64,000 nucleotides of DNA from Thalassia testudinum (GCA_037157565.1 JAZHRO010000055.1:39463001-39527000); one strand, 5' to 3'; positions 33,903 to 46,255 are shown, counted from the stretch's first letter. Numbers and translations: made by a program. Notes: a model not told the origin generated them from the sequence alone.

Positions 33903-36237
33903 TAAAATGACCCACCACCCCTTTGGTCATTTAAGACGTCTAGGATGTTCACCAGACATCTATTTGGACATCTGGGATGTTCACCAGATGTCTGAAAATA
34001 CTTTTCAGTGCGGAACGTACGTACGCCATACTTCCTTCCTCACTGCACCAGCTCCTGCGACGCCACTCCGTGCAATGCTTCACCTTTCCGCCCCCTCACC
34101 TCCTCTCCCTTTATAAACCTCTCCCCCTCATCTTCGTTGCCCACCCCATAGCCGAGAGCAGAGCGAAGGTGAGAGCGAGTGAAGAGTGGAGAGCCTGAGC
34201 GAGAGGAAGCATGAGAGCGGAGGCTGCAGCGCCGTTCTGCTGCAGCACCTGCAAGCAAGGGGAGCTAGAGCGGTTCTACGGAAGTCATTTTTCCGCGGAA
34301 TCAGACGGCTGGAGAGACACCCAGTCGTCTTACCGGATGTCCGAAGGTAGAGTAAGACGTCTGGTAGAGATCTACTTTCTGTACTTTCTCTCTCTGACAA
34401 GTCCTGACAGCGTACGTGTATGTGCCAGAAGGCGAAAGCGTAGCCGAGGAAGTTTCAGACGTCCGGGAGCACCCCCAGATGTCTGACAGAGTTATGGGAT
34501 GTCGACATTGAGTTCCAGACGTTTGATAGCGGAACACCGAGAGAGGTATCCCTGAGAACTATTTTAGGATGTTTGGGACCTTTCCTAGACGTCTAATTTC
34601 CGTCTGATAGCGTGTTTTAGGCAGTGTAAGGCCCTATTATTATCGCTTTTCCGCAAACGAACCGTCTCTATTTTCCGTACAAGTTTCTCGGTATAATGAT
34701 ACCTTGTTTATATCTTTATGAACCTTTTGGCCCATCAATCTATGTTTTAGGTCTCCAGTTCGTCAGGTGTACGGGACCAGTGGAGACGTCGGGAGCCACT
34801 GTACGAGCCCCCATTCCACCCGGTTACCCAGGTAGAGTGGTTACAACTTTAAATCTCTAATTGCATACATGCAAGTAAGTAATCATAGGACTTGAGATGA
34901 ACCCTAGGAAAGAATAAACATATACTTGAAAATAAATTCTTGAACCCTAGGTCTTGGCATAAACACTAGGGTTAGAAGAAACTGCATGTGAATGATTGAG
35001 TAATCAAAAGCTGCCTGTTTTTATGGACCCCTACTGTAATAAAATGGAATTTGAACTGTTTGTTCTGAACATTCCAGCTCGGATGTGAAAAAGAAACTCC
35101 TGTATGAACCCCACGGGGAAAGCAAACAAGAACACTGTACTATGGAGAATCGGATGGTTCTGGGAATTCACTGCCTATGGGTAGCTGTTAAGGGAGGTAA
35201 GCTGACCTTCGTGTACGTGGTACCGAAGAGAGAAACTATCCTTTGTAATGTAGAGGGGAGCTTGCCGCCCTTGGGTTGGGACCCGGGGTGGGTTTGGCCA
35301 CTCTACAATGACTCTTACTGGCCCTCGTGTACGTGGTATCGAGGTGAGCTACTTAGTGTAGGGGGGAGCTATCTGCCCCAAGGGGCCCGGAGGTAGGTAT
35401 GGCCACCCTACATCGACTCTTGTCAGCCCATTGCCAAACTGGGGTAGTCGGACGAGGGTATGCAGACTGAGGAGGGGCGAGACCCCTGTTCTATTCTGAG
35501 AGGGCAAGACCCTATACTGTTCCGCACTGTACGTTGAGGCGTACCTGCTAGCGGAAACGACTTACTGCGGCTAGTGCAGGGTAGCTACCCGCACGCTTAT
35601 CACATGTGCCGTAGTCACCGCTACATCACGACCGTGACCTCAGGGTGGTAGACTTAGTATAGGACTACCACGGTGGGACTCCCCCGGCTAGGAGAGTGCC
35701 ACGTTGGCATCCTATATCACGGGAAGCTGCAAGAAAAATCGTTCCTATAGGGAATAAGAAGATTAAGTAACAAATTCTAATTAGAGATCTCTACGCACCC
35801 ACATGTATAATATAATTGGAAAATGGAAAATTTTATGTTAACTACTTGTTAAATGTATGTTACTTCTTAGCCACCACTCTACTCAGTATTAGTTGACTCC
35901 AGTTAAATAAATTCTGTACAGGTCAGTGATTTGAGCAGCCCAAGCCACCGGCTGCTGAGGACGCTGGGCCTAGTCTTGCCTAGCTTTAGTTCTACTGCTT
36001 GATAGTGAGTTTTTATAGCTTTGTCTTCTGTTACATGTACTCGTTTGATGTGATGGCTGTAATATTACTGTTCTTTTTTCCCCCTGTTGTAAATTTCTTT
36101 TTTCTTAGTTACTGTACTTGTGTGATTGTGGTTTGTTGAATGTTACTTGGTTATTTCTTGTTGGAAGACTGGATCTTGAGATAAACCGAAGCGAGCCGAT
36201 CTCAGATCCTATAGGGGTTTGGGACCGGGTCGTGACA
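33903..36237 (+). repeat. 3' LTR of J
   Basis: Starts TAAAATGACCC (5' LTR has TGAAATGACCC) and ends GTCGTGACA. TATA box at 34110-34117. It lacks the 39-bp duplication of the 5' LTR. Confidence 0.95.
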
Positions 36238-37270
36238 TCTTTTTGTTGCACATAGGTTGTATTACGATGATTAAATAATTGTATCACAACTCCATATGTT
36301 TTTCTTTTGTTGCATTACAATTATCAAAGTTGTATTACAAGTATCACACTTAAAATTTTATCTAATTGGTGTATTACAATACTATTTTCATGCATCCTAT
36401 AGTTGTATTCCAATCACCATACAATAATACAAATTGAATTATTGTTGTATTACAATATCAATTTATTACAACTCCTCAATCAATTATTATAAATTTTATA
36501 GCAAGACATCAATTTTCATTTTTTTTTTTCATTTTTTTGCTTCCATGTTTCTTTTGGTTTAACATCTTTTAGTTTCACATAGGTTGTATTACAACCACTA
36601 AAGTAATTGTATTACAGCTCACATTTTTCCTTTTGCTATATTACAATTATACAATTATTACAATTGTACTACCAATCACAGTTAAAATTTTATTTAATCG
36701 ATATATTAAAATACTATTTTCTTGCATCCTACAGTTGTAATCATATAGTAATGCCAATTAAGTTATTACTATTACAATATCAATTTATTACAACTTTTAT
36801 AAAATTGTATTACAAGTTGTATTGTAGTCACCACATAAATATGCACCAATACTTTTTGGAATGTGTTATTACAACATGGATCTCTTATTATATCAAGTTT
36901 GGAAATTGATGTTGTTTATGGAGTTTTAACGGTATCATTTATAGTAACCTCACTAATCCAATGCAAAATCCAAACCACTTTCGTATTCTTTAGTGGTAAT
37001 AATCACATTGAATCATCATCAATTGGCCAATTTTTAGTGCCTTTTAAAATGATTTTGAGTACAACACTAGAATACATATATATAGAGGAAAAGCATCTTA
37101 CAGTGTTCATAAATCTTTCAAGAAGGATGTAATTTTATACATTGGATCATTTTTTCTTTCTCAAAACCACTATAATATATATGGAATTTTATTAATTAAT
37201 ATTATTATATTCATTTATGACATTTTCAAATATGAAAATTGACATTCATCTTGTTTTGGTGTTTTCAATT
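36238..37270. repeat. About 330-bp tandem repeat with TTGTATTACAA motifs
   Basis: Two units, starting near 36241 and 36571, share blocks such as CACATAGGTTGTATTAC and ATATCAATTTATTACAAC. TTGTATTACAA-like motifs recur within each. The reverse complement of part of this unit is found at 63220-63640. No gene. Confidence 0.75.
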
Positions 37271-37561
37271 TTCATTACTTCATTTGTTCATTACTACTTT
37301 TTTTTGTCCTTATATAGTAACAAATTCGTTACATTTTGTGCATTATAAGTGTACATGTAACATAATTTTTAAATTATAATTTTCACAACTAAATTAGAAA
37401 TCTCTTCTTTTGTATTATAAATATGCATGCAATGTATTTTTGTATTACAAATTTCACAACCAAAGTGTACAATGCATTTTTGCATTACAAGTGCCCATGC
37501 AATGTAATCTTGTAATACAAATTTCGTAATAGATGCATATAAAGCAATCTATATTACAAGT
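37271..37561. repeat. Degenerate repeat array of about 100-bp units, left part
   Basis: Recurring wording: TTTTGTATTACAA, GTGTACAA, GTGCATGCAA. The array is interrupted by 37562-38075 and goes on at 38076-38574, then after the CACTA element at 62199. Confidence 0.7.
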
Positions 37562-38075
37562 GTGCATTCCCCATAAGTTTGTGCCTCCCCTCCCCTCCCC
37601 ATAAGGAGTAGTACAGTTGGTGCCTCCCCTCCCCATAAGTGCCTCCCTCTTGGGGGGCGTGGTTCAAGTCTCCATCTTCTCCCTTTATGGTAAAATTGCT
37701 CCATCTCCCATCCCCTCCCCAAGTGGTCGAGCTCGGTTCTCGCTTTGGGTTGCAGGTCCGATCTCTCATGTGGTCAATTGACTCGCCGCCTGCAGCAAGC
37801 TGTAGGTTCGCATCTCCAACCCTGATCAAGTGGTTCTCCGATGAATTGGCTTACTGCCCTCGATCAAGTGGTTCTCCAATGGCTCAATGCTTGCGGCAAG
37901 ATGTAGGTTCCCACTCCTGATCAAGTGGTTCTTTGATGATAAAAGTGTGGTGATTCATCACACTATCAGCACCTACAAGTGCAGCAGCCGTGCTGTCATC
38001 ATGCCCCAATCTTGTTGATGCAATGTTGGTCACAATCATGAGGTTGTACTTGCTATTTCCAAGTGTAACAACTGA
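37562..38075. other. Unidentified GC-richer insert in the repeat array
   Basis: Not part of the TTGTATTACAA array. It has three copies of GATCAAGTGGTTCT (near 37822, 37861 and 37918), several GGTTCNNNTC stretches reminiscent of a pol III B box, and on the minus strand a 44-codon open stretch (about 38073-37942) that includes GNSKYNLMIVTNIASTRLG. I do not recognise this protein. It may be a captured gene fragment or a SINE-like piece. Confidence 0.4.
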
Positions 38076-38574
38076 AAAAATTAAGATAAATAAAAAAAAT
38101 TAAAAAAAATCTATATTACAAGTGTGCATTCAAATTAATTTTGTATTACATTTTTTGTAACCGAAGTGTATAGCATAATTTTATATTACAAATATGCATG
38201 CAGCATAATTTTGTATTACAATTATATAATCCAAGTGCGTAGCGCTTTTGTATTATAAGTGTGCATGTAATAGGATTTTGTATTGCAATTTTTCGTAATC
38301 GAAGTGTACAACATATTTTTGTATTACAATTTTCATAATATAAGTGTGTAGACCAATTTACATTACAAATATGCATATAACTTGATTTTGTATCATAATT
38401 TTATAATCGGTATTACAAATGTCCAGGTAATGTAATTTCGTAACATACGTGTACAGACCAATCTATATTACAAGTGTACAGCAAAAGTTTGTATTACAAA
38501 TGTGCATGCAACGCAATTTGTATTATAATTTTATAAATGAAGTGTACAACACTTTTGTATTACAAGTGTGCATG
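38076..38574. repeat. Degenerate repeat array, right part, up to the CACTA insertion
   Basis: Same repeat as 37271-37561. It ends with ATG (38572-38574), the 3-bp TSD of the CACTA element. Confidence 0.75.
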
Positions 38575-38589
38575 CACTAGTAGAAAAAG
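38575..38589 (+). repeat. Left terminal inverted repeat of CACTA element
   Basis: CACTAGTAGAAAAAG; pairs with 62184-62198. The match is good over the first 12-13 bases. Confidence 0.9.
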
Positions 38590-38597
38590 TACTATTC

Positions 38598-39110
38598 GCG
38601 ACGGAAATTCTCGACCATTCAAGTAACGGTCGGTAATAAACATATTCTCAACTGTTATAAGAGAAACGGTTGCCAAAATTCTGGTCATTAACTTTACTAC
38701 CTGCAAAACAGTCGAGGAGGTTGAGACCATTTTTGACTGATATGAACGATCGAGAATAAAATTTTCATCAACCGTTCTTATGTAACCAGTCGAGGATAAA
38801 TAACATCCTCGACTTTCAAATATATAAGGGTCGAGCAAGTGAAGTAATGTTAAGATGTCTGGTTGACACCATTGTCGACCATTGATAATGGTCGAGAATA
38901 ATAATATTGTCAACGGTTTCCATATAACGGTCGATCATAATGTTTTATAACTCGCCGGTGCGGGTTGCCAAATTTTCAAAGTCTATTGTCGACCGTGTAT
39001 TTATAACAGTCGAGAAAAGCTTTATTTCCTACTGTTTTTAATGGTTGGTAATAATCTTATCTTCGACCGTTTATTAGGAACAGTCAAGAATGTTGAGTAA
39101 ATTCCCTACC
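38598..39110. repeat. Left subterminal repeat array
   Basis: Many copies of CGACCGTT and its complement AACGGTCG with variants, spaced a few tens of bases and often as inverted pairs. In En/Spm such subterminal motifs bind TNPA; that role here is inferred by family. Confidence 0.85.
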
Positions 39111-39800
39111 GTACACCCGACTCCCTCCCCCTTTGTCCCAAACCCTCCTCATAACAGCCGCGCAACCCCCTCCCCTTGGTTCCTCCTCCGCAACCGTCGC
39201 TGCGGCGCCTCCTCTGCCTCGGCTCCTCCTTCGCAACCTCAAGGTGTACTCATCCTCCTTTTCTTCTTCCTCCTCCCTCCCTGCCGCCCACCTCCTCCTT
39301 CCCCATCCCCTCGTCGCCAGCCTTCCCCTCCCCCTTGCCCACCACCACCACCAGCAGCCACCCGCACCACGACCATCCATGGCCACCACCAACACCACCA
39401 CCACCCGCCGCCACCACCATCCTCCTCCCTCCCTTCTACCACCACCCTTATATGTCCTCCTCCCTCCTTGCTGCCCACCTCCTCCTTCCCCTCCCCCTCA
39501 TCGCCAGCCTTGCCCTTCCCCTCCCCCTTGCCCACCACCAGTCGCACTAGGACCACCCGCCACCAACACCACCACCTGCCACCAACACCACCACCACCAC
39601 CTTGCAGCCACCACCACCACCACATTGCAACCACCACCACCAGTACCCTATACCATCCCCCTACCTCCACCCGTCCTCCTCCTTCCCCTTCCCCCAGCCC
39701 TCCTCCACCTTCCCCTCCCTACCACATCCCCCTCCTCCTCCCCCTTACCATGGCTAGGCCCCCTGCCCCCTCCTCCTACACCCCTTATTTAATTTTTTGT
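39111..39800 (+). repeat. Pyrimidine-rich CCT/CCACCA low-complexity block in CACTA
   Basis: All three forward frames are open and Pro/Ser/His-rich (a 248-codon stretch at 39090-39836), which is expected from composition. A segment of about 100 bp (39280-39370) is repeated at 39468-39560. I treat it as a low-complexity 5' region of the transposon rather than a gene. Confidence 0.65.
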
Positions 39801-41497
39801 AAAATTTTATTTGATCATTTTTATTATTTTTGTTGATAGTGCAAATAGTTCATAATTGTTTAATTTAATGTGAAATTTGATCTAAATTATTTCATGTTAA
39901 TTGAATTTGATGTTAAATTTCTCGTTTGAATTAAATGTGAATGTAATGTGACATGTGGGGTATGCTCACATGTTCAATTTGATTTATTTATAGTAGTAAG
40001 ATGTGGGATGTGTTTAGGGTTTAAGAGTTAGGACATAGTTTTTGGTATTTGGTTTAGAGTTAGGGTTTAACTTTTAGGTTTTGGTTTAAAGTTAGGGTTT
40101 AGGTTTTAGGTTTTGGTTTAAAGTTAGAGTCCAAGATTTAGGTTTTGGTTTAGAGTTTGGGTTTAGGTTTTATGGTTAGGTTTGATTTAGGTTATGTTCG
40201 GAAGGAATTCAACCAACTAACAAACTTTGAGTAGAAACGGGGAGTTTAGGGTTTTGTGGTGGGATGCTTTAATTGAGGATGTTAGGTGAGTCGAGATGGG
40301 GAAGGGAGGAGAAGGGGGTTGTTACCATTGTAGAAATAAGAGCCTCCGTTTAACATGAAAGATTTGATGGGGAACGAAGTGGAGGTTAACCATAAATGTC
40401 ATTTCGTTAGTCTTTTATTGGTGAGTGGGTTAACCCTACTTCACTTAGATGGGAACTAGTTAGGGCGCACATTCTTATGTCCCCGTTTCTGCTCAAACAT
40501 TGATTTAGGTTTAGGTTTAAAGGGTTAGGGTTTGGGTTTGGGTTTCAAGTTTATGGTTTCAGGTTACAATTGAGTGTTTTAAGGTTTATCATTCATGATT
40601 GCAAACGTATTTTTGATGAAGAATTGGAGCTTTAAATTAAAAGGAGATGGTATGATTCATGTTTGGACAGTAGCAGCTACTTCATGACGAGATTGACTAT
40701 CATAAGTAGCTACATGTTGAAACAATGTTGGTCATGTGTTTTTAATAACTGAACTGAACTAAATTGCATGTTTATATTGTGTTCCCAAATTGTTTGAATT
40801 ATTTGATATTTAAGTTTGATTATGAAATTTTTATTACAACTTTGTAGATATACACACTTGCATAAATTTAGATACACTTCATGGCAAACAATAGGAATTC
40901 TAACTCCTAGGTAATAGGTTGTGGGAGGGATATAATTGTATCAAAATACTAACCTATCGAGACTTATGATTATGTTATACGGACAATGCAGAGTGTGTGT
41001 ATACCTCACTTACATGCATGATGCGTTGTCTTTATAACATGCCATAATTGTTGTTGTCCTTTTGTTCAGAGAAGTTCTGAACAAAGGGGGGTCCTTGAAA
41101 ATTTGATCACAACTTAGGATTATTTCTTGCATGTAGCTAGTGTTTAAAGAAATTTCGATCGCATTTTCTCGCTCTTCTTCGGTATACCAACTAATCTTAA
41201 CTCCGTTCCCGAAGTGCCCTTTAATGGGGGCTATTGGGGATGCAGTTAAGGTTAGTTTTAGGGGCTATACTGGAGAAGTGAGGGGAAATGTTGCCGAAAT
41301 TTCTTCAAACACTAGTTGTATGTAAGAAGTAATGTTGTGATCAAATCTTCAAGGATGGGCTATCAAGTAAAAATCTTCTTAAAATACACATTTCTTCCTT
41401 ATTCGAGTCTAACATATGAGTGATATTAAAATACACATTTTTATCTTATTCGAGTTCAACTTATGAGTGGTTGTCTTCTATATTTAAGTTAATTATC
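39801..41497 (+). other. CACTA 5' noncoding region with telomere-like repeats
   Basis: No supported gene. At 40010-40200 and 40500-40565 it holds degenerate runs of TTTAGGG, GGTTTAGGGTTT and related heptamers, like interstitial telomeric repeats. Confidence 0.55.
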
Positions 41498-43531
41498 ATG
41501 GGTAAGTCATGGATCAGTATGAGGAATTCGAATTACCACGGATACAAGAGTAGAGTGATTTTGTTTCTGGAGTGGGCATTTCATGATAATAGGAAGACAT
41601 TTAGATGAGGTGTATTCCTTCAGCTGATTTTATGCCCATGTAGACACTGTTTGAATGGATTTTTCTATGATCGAGACATAGTTTTGGTGCATGTGATATG
41701 TAACGGTTGGTGGCAACATTATGTAAATTGGACAAGTCATGGTGAGCAATTGAGGGAAGTTAGAAATGAGAGAATTGAAGCCTTTGATGGAAGTGATGAT
41801 AATCAAGGAGATGAATTGGATGAAATGTTACATGATATGAGAGCAGCAAACCTTGAGGATGCAGAAAACGATGAGACATTACGAGATTGTAATGAGTTGT
41901 ACGATGTAGTCAAGGCAGCAAAGGATCCTATTGCTCATGGAATAACGTCAATGTCAAAGTTGTCATTCCTTCTGAAATTATTTCAGATGAAAGTTATGAA
42001 CAGAGCCATAGCGAAATTAATGCCTGACGTTTTGGAATTCATTGGAGATCTGCGAACAATCATGCTGGGTATCTTAAGTCGTGGTATGATGCAAAGAAGC
42101 ATATACATGAGCTCAGACTGAAATGCGAGAAGATTGATGCTTGTTGTAATGATTGTGTCCTATATAGAAATGAGTACTCCGGATTGATTAATTGTCTTGA
42201 ATGTGGTGAGGAGAGATATAAGATGGGTAAGTCAACAAACACCGGCGGGAAGAAACAACTGGAGAAGGTTCTCCATTATTTTCCACTGATCCCTAGGCTA
42301 CAACGCCTATTCATTTCCCAGTAAAACAGCAAACTGATGTCGTGGCATCAGGATAATAAATCAAAAGATGGATACATCCATCATCCAATAGATTCTGATG
42401 AGTGGAATAGATTTAACGAGAATCACGCATTATTCATGGAGGAGGCACGAAATGTGAGACTAGGTCTTGCAAGCGATAAATTCAACCCATTCAAGAGATG
42501 TATCCATCATATTCCATATGGCCGGTGGTCATGGTAACTTATAGCTTACCCCTATGGCTATGCATGCAATCTGTATTCATGATGTTGACACTCCATATCC
42601 CAAGACCCAAGCAACCAGGAAATGCAATAGATGTTTATCTCTAGCCATTGATTGATGAAGCGAAAGTCTTGTGGTACAGTGGTGTTCAAACATATGATGC
42701 ACAGAAGAAACAGTTCTTCCAGTTGCATGCAGCATTACTGTGGACAATTAATGACTTTTTAGCATATGCGAATTTGTCAGGATGGAGTACGAAGGGGAAG
42801 TTCGCCTGTCCAATCTCTATGGATGATACTCATCACTTGAGATTGCCTGAAAGCAAGAAGTTCTATTACTTAGGGCACCGTAAGTTTTTACCCATTGAAC
42901 ACAAATGGGGAACGTCACAATTTAAGGATAGATTTGATGGTAAAGCATGTCAATATTCGTCGAGGAATCCGAAGAATAAACTCAGTACATGTTCTATTAG
43001 GCTAGTCGGGATGAAAATTATGGAGACATTGAACAGTTGGAGAAATACGTTTGGGTCATCTTTTCAAGAATGACTTGGCTTCCTTGCAACATTCAGGGTT
43101 TAGGAAAAAAGCATATTTTTTATGGAGCTTCCATATTGGAAGGATTTGACAGTGCGACACAATTTAGATGTTATACATATCGAGAAGAATGTAATTGACA
43201 ACATTCTTGATGTATTAAACCTAACAGACAACCTGAAGGATACAGTTAAAACAAAGAATGATATGAAAATTTTGGGTATCCGTCCTGAGATGCACATTGA
43301 AGGAGGGTCTCACTTTCTAGAAGCTATATACAGTCTTACCGGAGAGTAGAAACAAAGGATTTTCTCATTCCTTAAAGACATTTAGGTTCCAAATGGATAT
43401 CTATCGCAGCTTTCACATTGCATAAATGAAGCACAAAAGAAGATTATTGGGTTAAAAATTCATGATTCTCATGTGTACATGCAAATCTTATTCCCACTAG
43501 CGATACGTGGAGTGATGCCTGATCCGGTAGT
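41498..43531 (+). pseudogene. CACTA TNP2 transposase, 5' part
   Basis: The reading starts at ATG 41498 with MGKSWISMRNS and, past a stop at 41606, goes on in the same frame with LILCPCRHCLNGFF and a CNGWWQHYVNWTSHGE block, the Transpos_assoc N-terminal domain. Then come KCEKIDACCNDCVLY and DGYIHHPIDSDEWNRF (42130-42430), and the Transposase_21 core at 42648-43350: VQTYDAQKKQFFQLHAALLW, NDFLAYANLSGWSTKGK, then LPYWKDLTVRHNLDVIHIEK. Several frameshifts are present. At 43531 it is cut by Athila B and resumes at 57202. TNP2 cuts the transposon ends. Confidence 0.92.
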
Positions 43532-44274
43532 TCATGGGGACACCATCATGAGCCATAACTAGCTCATTTTGACCCAATTAAGTCACGAAATGCTCCTACA
43601 TAACCGCCAGAGAGTCATAAGTCATTGCATATTCATTTTGAAAGAAAAATAAGAAACTAGGGCTAAAACTGCAATTTTACCATCTCATCATAAATGTAGT
43701 ACAACCAAGGGTTTTCTCAGGAGTTGAATGAAGTTCAATTGGTCTTAAAAGGATAATAAGTGGGAGAAGACAGACAGAAAAGGGTTTGCACGTGTTCTGA
43801 GAATTAAATTGCTTTTGAAACCCTAAAAACAGACCCGCTTAATTAACTGCGGTTTTGATTAGGATAAAATTCATCTAACCCTTTAAAATTTATATAAAAA
43901 TATTCTATAGGGTTTATAACTTTCAATTTGACCATCAGAACTCGTTTTGACCCAAAATAGAACCATAGACAGACATTTGCCCTAATTTGGGTTTTTGCAT
44001 AAATTACCCAGTCAAACATGGTCAAAAATAAAATCTAACTTCACCATTGGATTCCATAGGTCCAAATTAGGTTTTTATCAAAATTTGGCCCCAAGATGAA
44101 TTTGTCTTAACCTAGTTTGCAAATAGGCCTTGTCTGATTTCATTTCTACCCTTAACTTTCAAAATCCTTTCAAACATTCCCCTAACTTTATCGGTGTTCT
44201 CACAAATAGGTCCCTTCTACCATTAAACCTATTCCTACTTTCTCCAGTGACCTTAAAAAGAAATGAACTCCTTG

Positions 44275-44460
44275 ATTTCTTGATGAATCCCTTTCAAAAT
44301 TGAAAGGGAAGTTCGTCAAGAAATTCTCTTCCTTTTGGACCTAATCCTAAACCATAAAACCTACCCAATCTCTCATGTGAACACATGAGAGATTTGGGTA
44401 TCAAGAAACTTCCAACTCCGGTGAGCTTTCCAAGCTTGGGAAGCTTGCTTCCAAAGCTCT
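44275..44460. repeat. Three-hairpin series upstream of TATA, Athila B 5' LTR
   Basis: Hairpins at about 44275-44324 (centre TTTCAAAATTGAAA), 44363-44399 (ACCCAATCTCTCATG against CATGAGAGATTTGGGT) and 44424-44458 (around CCAAGCTTGG). The same series is near 55245-55435 in the 3' LTR, where the last hairpin has exact arms GCTTGGGAAGC/GCTTCCCAAGC. Confidence 0.85.
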
Positions 44461-44477
44461 AACCGACTTTTGATGAC

Positions 44478-44486
44478 CTATAAAAG
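44478..44486 (+). promoter_or_regulatory. TATA box of Athila B 5' LTR
   Basis: CTATAAAAG. In the 3' LTR the matching site (about 55449) reads CAATAAAAG, so its T of TATA is lost. Confidence 0.65.
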
Positions 44487-46237
44487 ACTCCCCAGATCAC
44501 AACGGATTCCCTAAGCTTGAATTCGGCCAGAGATTCCCTCTAATTCATCTCCCCTCCTCCAGCCGATTTGCTCTTCAAGCTCCGACTATTCTCCTTGTCT
44601 ACCCTCATCATCTGACCACAATAGCTGTGGCAGGTTCTTCATCCTTATCTTCTTCCGCGTCATGTAGCACCTGCCGATTCACCTGCCCCCTTCATCCTCG
44701 CCGATCGCCTCCCTTTGAGCATCTTCGTCTCCAGTGTTGGCCACACCTCAACCGGCACCAACTCCGCTCCCTTTCATTTGCCTCCCCTCCTAAACAACTC
44801 CTCAACTTCCCCTTTTCATTTTCAGACCCTCGTCGCCTCATTTCAACCGCCGACTCGCCCCATTGCCCTCCATCCTCCACCTCGTCGGTAGACCTCCGGC
44901 AAGCCCTAGCAGCTTCCACACTTGCCCAACCGTGTCGCTTCCATGCTCGTCACCATCGCCTCGACTCACTAGCCAAAACCCCTCAAGTAAATGAGGGGAT
45001 TGGCTTCTTTATCACCCCCCGACTCACACACTCTCACACACAAACCGCGAGATCGACAGAACTCCACAACCACTCGTACGTGACGCCACTACCTTAGCTG
45101 CATTCGCTGACGTCTGGCGAAGCTCCCAAACTGTTCTAATGTGGCCACGATGCCTTATTTCTTGTTTCAGGTGTGCCATCCTCCTCCGCTGTTGCTGCAA
45201 CAGCAGCAAGCTTGCTTAAAGCCCTCATCACGCCTGCAGGTTCCAGGCGCCGATCCCAGTCACTACGGATTACCACTAGGAGCATCCTTGCGCAGTTAAT
45301 TGCAACCCTTTGACCAAACCTCTGCGCCAATTCGACGAAGGAGGTCGCTGCAGTTGCGCACGAAGGAAGGAGGTGGGATTAGTCCCACATCGGTTGTGGC
45401 AAAGCCCCTACGCCTGCATAAATTGTAAAAGTGTTGGTGGCTATTTGCCTCCAAACATGGAGTGAGGTCCTTCTCACCCACACACACCTCGTCTGTGACC
45501 TCTGCCCACAGACCTGGCCTGACCTGTTTACCCGCCTAGGCAAGCACTCCTCGGCTACTACCCCACTACAGGAAGCCCTGGACTCGGGTGCATGTGTACC
45601 CGGTAACCCGATATCCTGAGAGAAGGCCCTAGGATGGTGGAGCCTAAGAGAGAGAAGAAAGGGGAGATTGTGCGGGGGTAGGGGAGGGTTTTGTTGTTGA
45701 AGACATTGGCTGACACTTAACCAATCTGAGAAGTTCCCCTCCCCTGTGAGAGGAAGGAGAAGGAAGTAAAAGGAAGAAGAAGAAGAGAAGGAGGAGCCGC
45801 AACAAAGAAAGAAAAGAAGAGAAAGAAGAAGTTGAGAGAGGAAAAAGGAGGCAATGCACTATAGCATCAGACATTTAAGTCGTTTGATCCCACTTTCAGA
45901 CATCTGATTTGAGTTTCTAAAGATATAATAGATATAATTAACTCTGATATTGTGCTTCTATTTGCTATTAATGTATAAGGTAATTGGTGATTTAAATCAC
46001 CATTTTACCCTCTTCATTTTCCACATTGATTATTGATTTTTATATCATTCTGCTTTAAACTTTTACTTATATATTGTGCTGAGTTATGAATTGTGATATT
46101 GAGCTTTAAATTCCATATTGCTCCCTGTGTTCGACCTCAAAATCTTTTTCGAGTGAAAAAATTTATTTGTTTAAACGCTATTTTGGCTATACTGTAATGC
46201 GACATTCTTAAAATACCGATCTAGCATTCGAACATTT

Positions 46238-46255
46238 TGGCGCCGTTGCTGGGGA
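46238..46255 (+). other. Primer-binding site of Athila B
   Basis: TGGCGCCGTTGCTGGGGA, three bases after the 5' LTR. It is complementary to the 3' end of tRNA-Asp as in known Athila elements (established for the family). Confidence 0.93.

Larger units (their letters stand above)
26460..36237 (+). mobile_element. Tekay/Del-type Ty3/gypsy chromovirus J (full length, dead)
   Basis: 9,778 bp with 5' LTR 26460-28858, 3' LTR 33903-36237, exact TSDs TCTTT (26455-26459 and 36238-36242), PBS at 28862-28873, and gag, protease, RT, RNase H, integrase and a C-terminal chromodomain-like segment in the order usual for Tekay. Two frameshifts and many stops inactivate it. The LTRs differ at scattered sites plus two indels, so the insertion is not recent. 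Confidence 0.95.
43532..46234 (+). repeat. 5' LTR of Athila B
   Basis: Starts TCATGGGGACACCATCA, where the family consensus is TGATGGGAACACCATCA, and ends TTCGAACA. It has TATA at 44478-44486, the three-hairpin series at 44275-44460 and AGACATCT-like sites near 45869-45905. Confidence 0.95.

Noticed and set aside
37700..37925. Possible tRNA or SINE from GGTTCNNNTC stretches
   Set aside because: No A box at the right distance, no cloverleaf and no A-tail; kept only as an unidentified insert.
39090..39836. 248-codon Pro/Ser/His-rich open frame
   Set aside because: All three forward frames are open over the same block because it lacks A-rich stop codons; no domain, and repeats of the DNA explain it.
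43527..43536. Athila B LTR starting at the TG at 43535
   Set aside because: Alignment with LTRs A, D and the 3' LTR puts the start at 43532 (TG changed to TC), and only then is a perfect TSD GTAGT obtained.
44627..45097. 156-codon frame in the Athila B 5' LTR
   Set aside because: Lies in the LTR, is broken in the 3' LTR copy (55600-56050) and has no domain.
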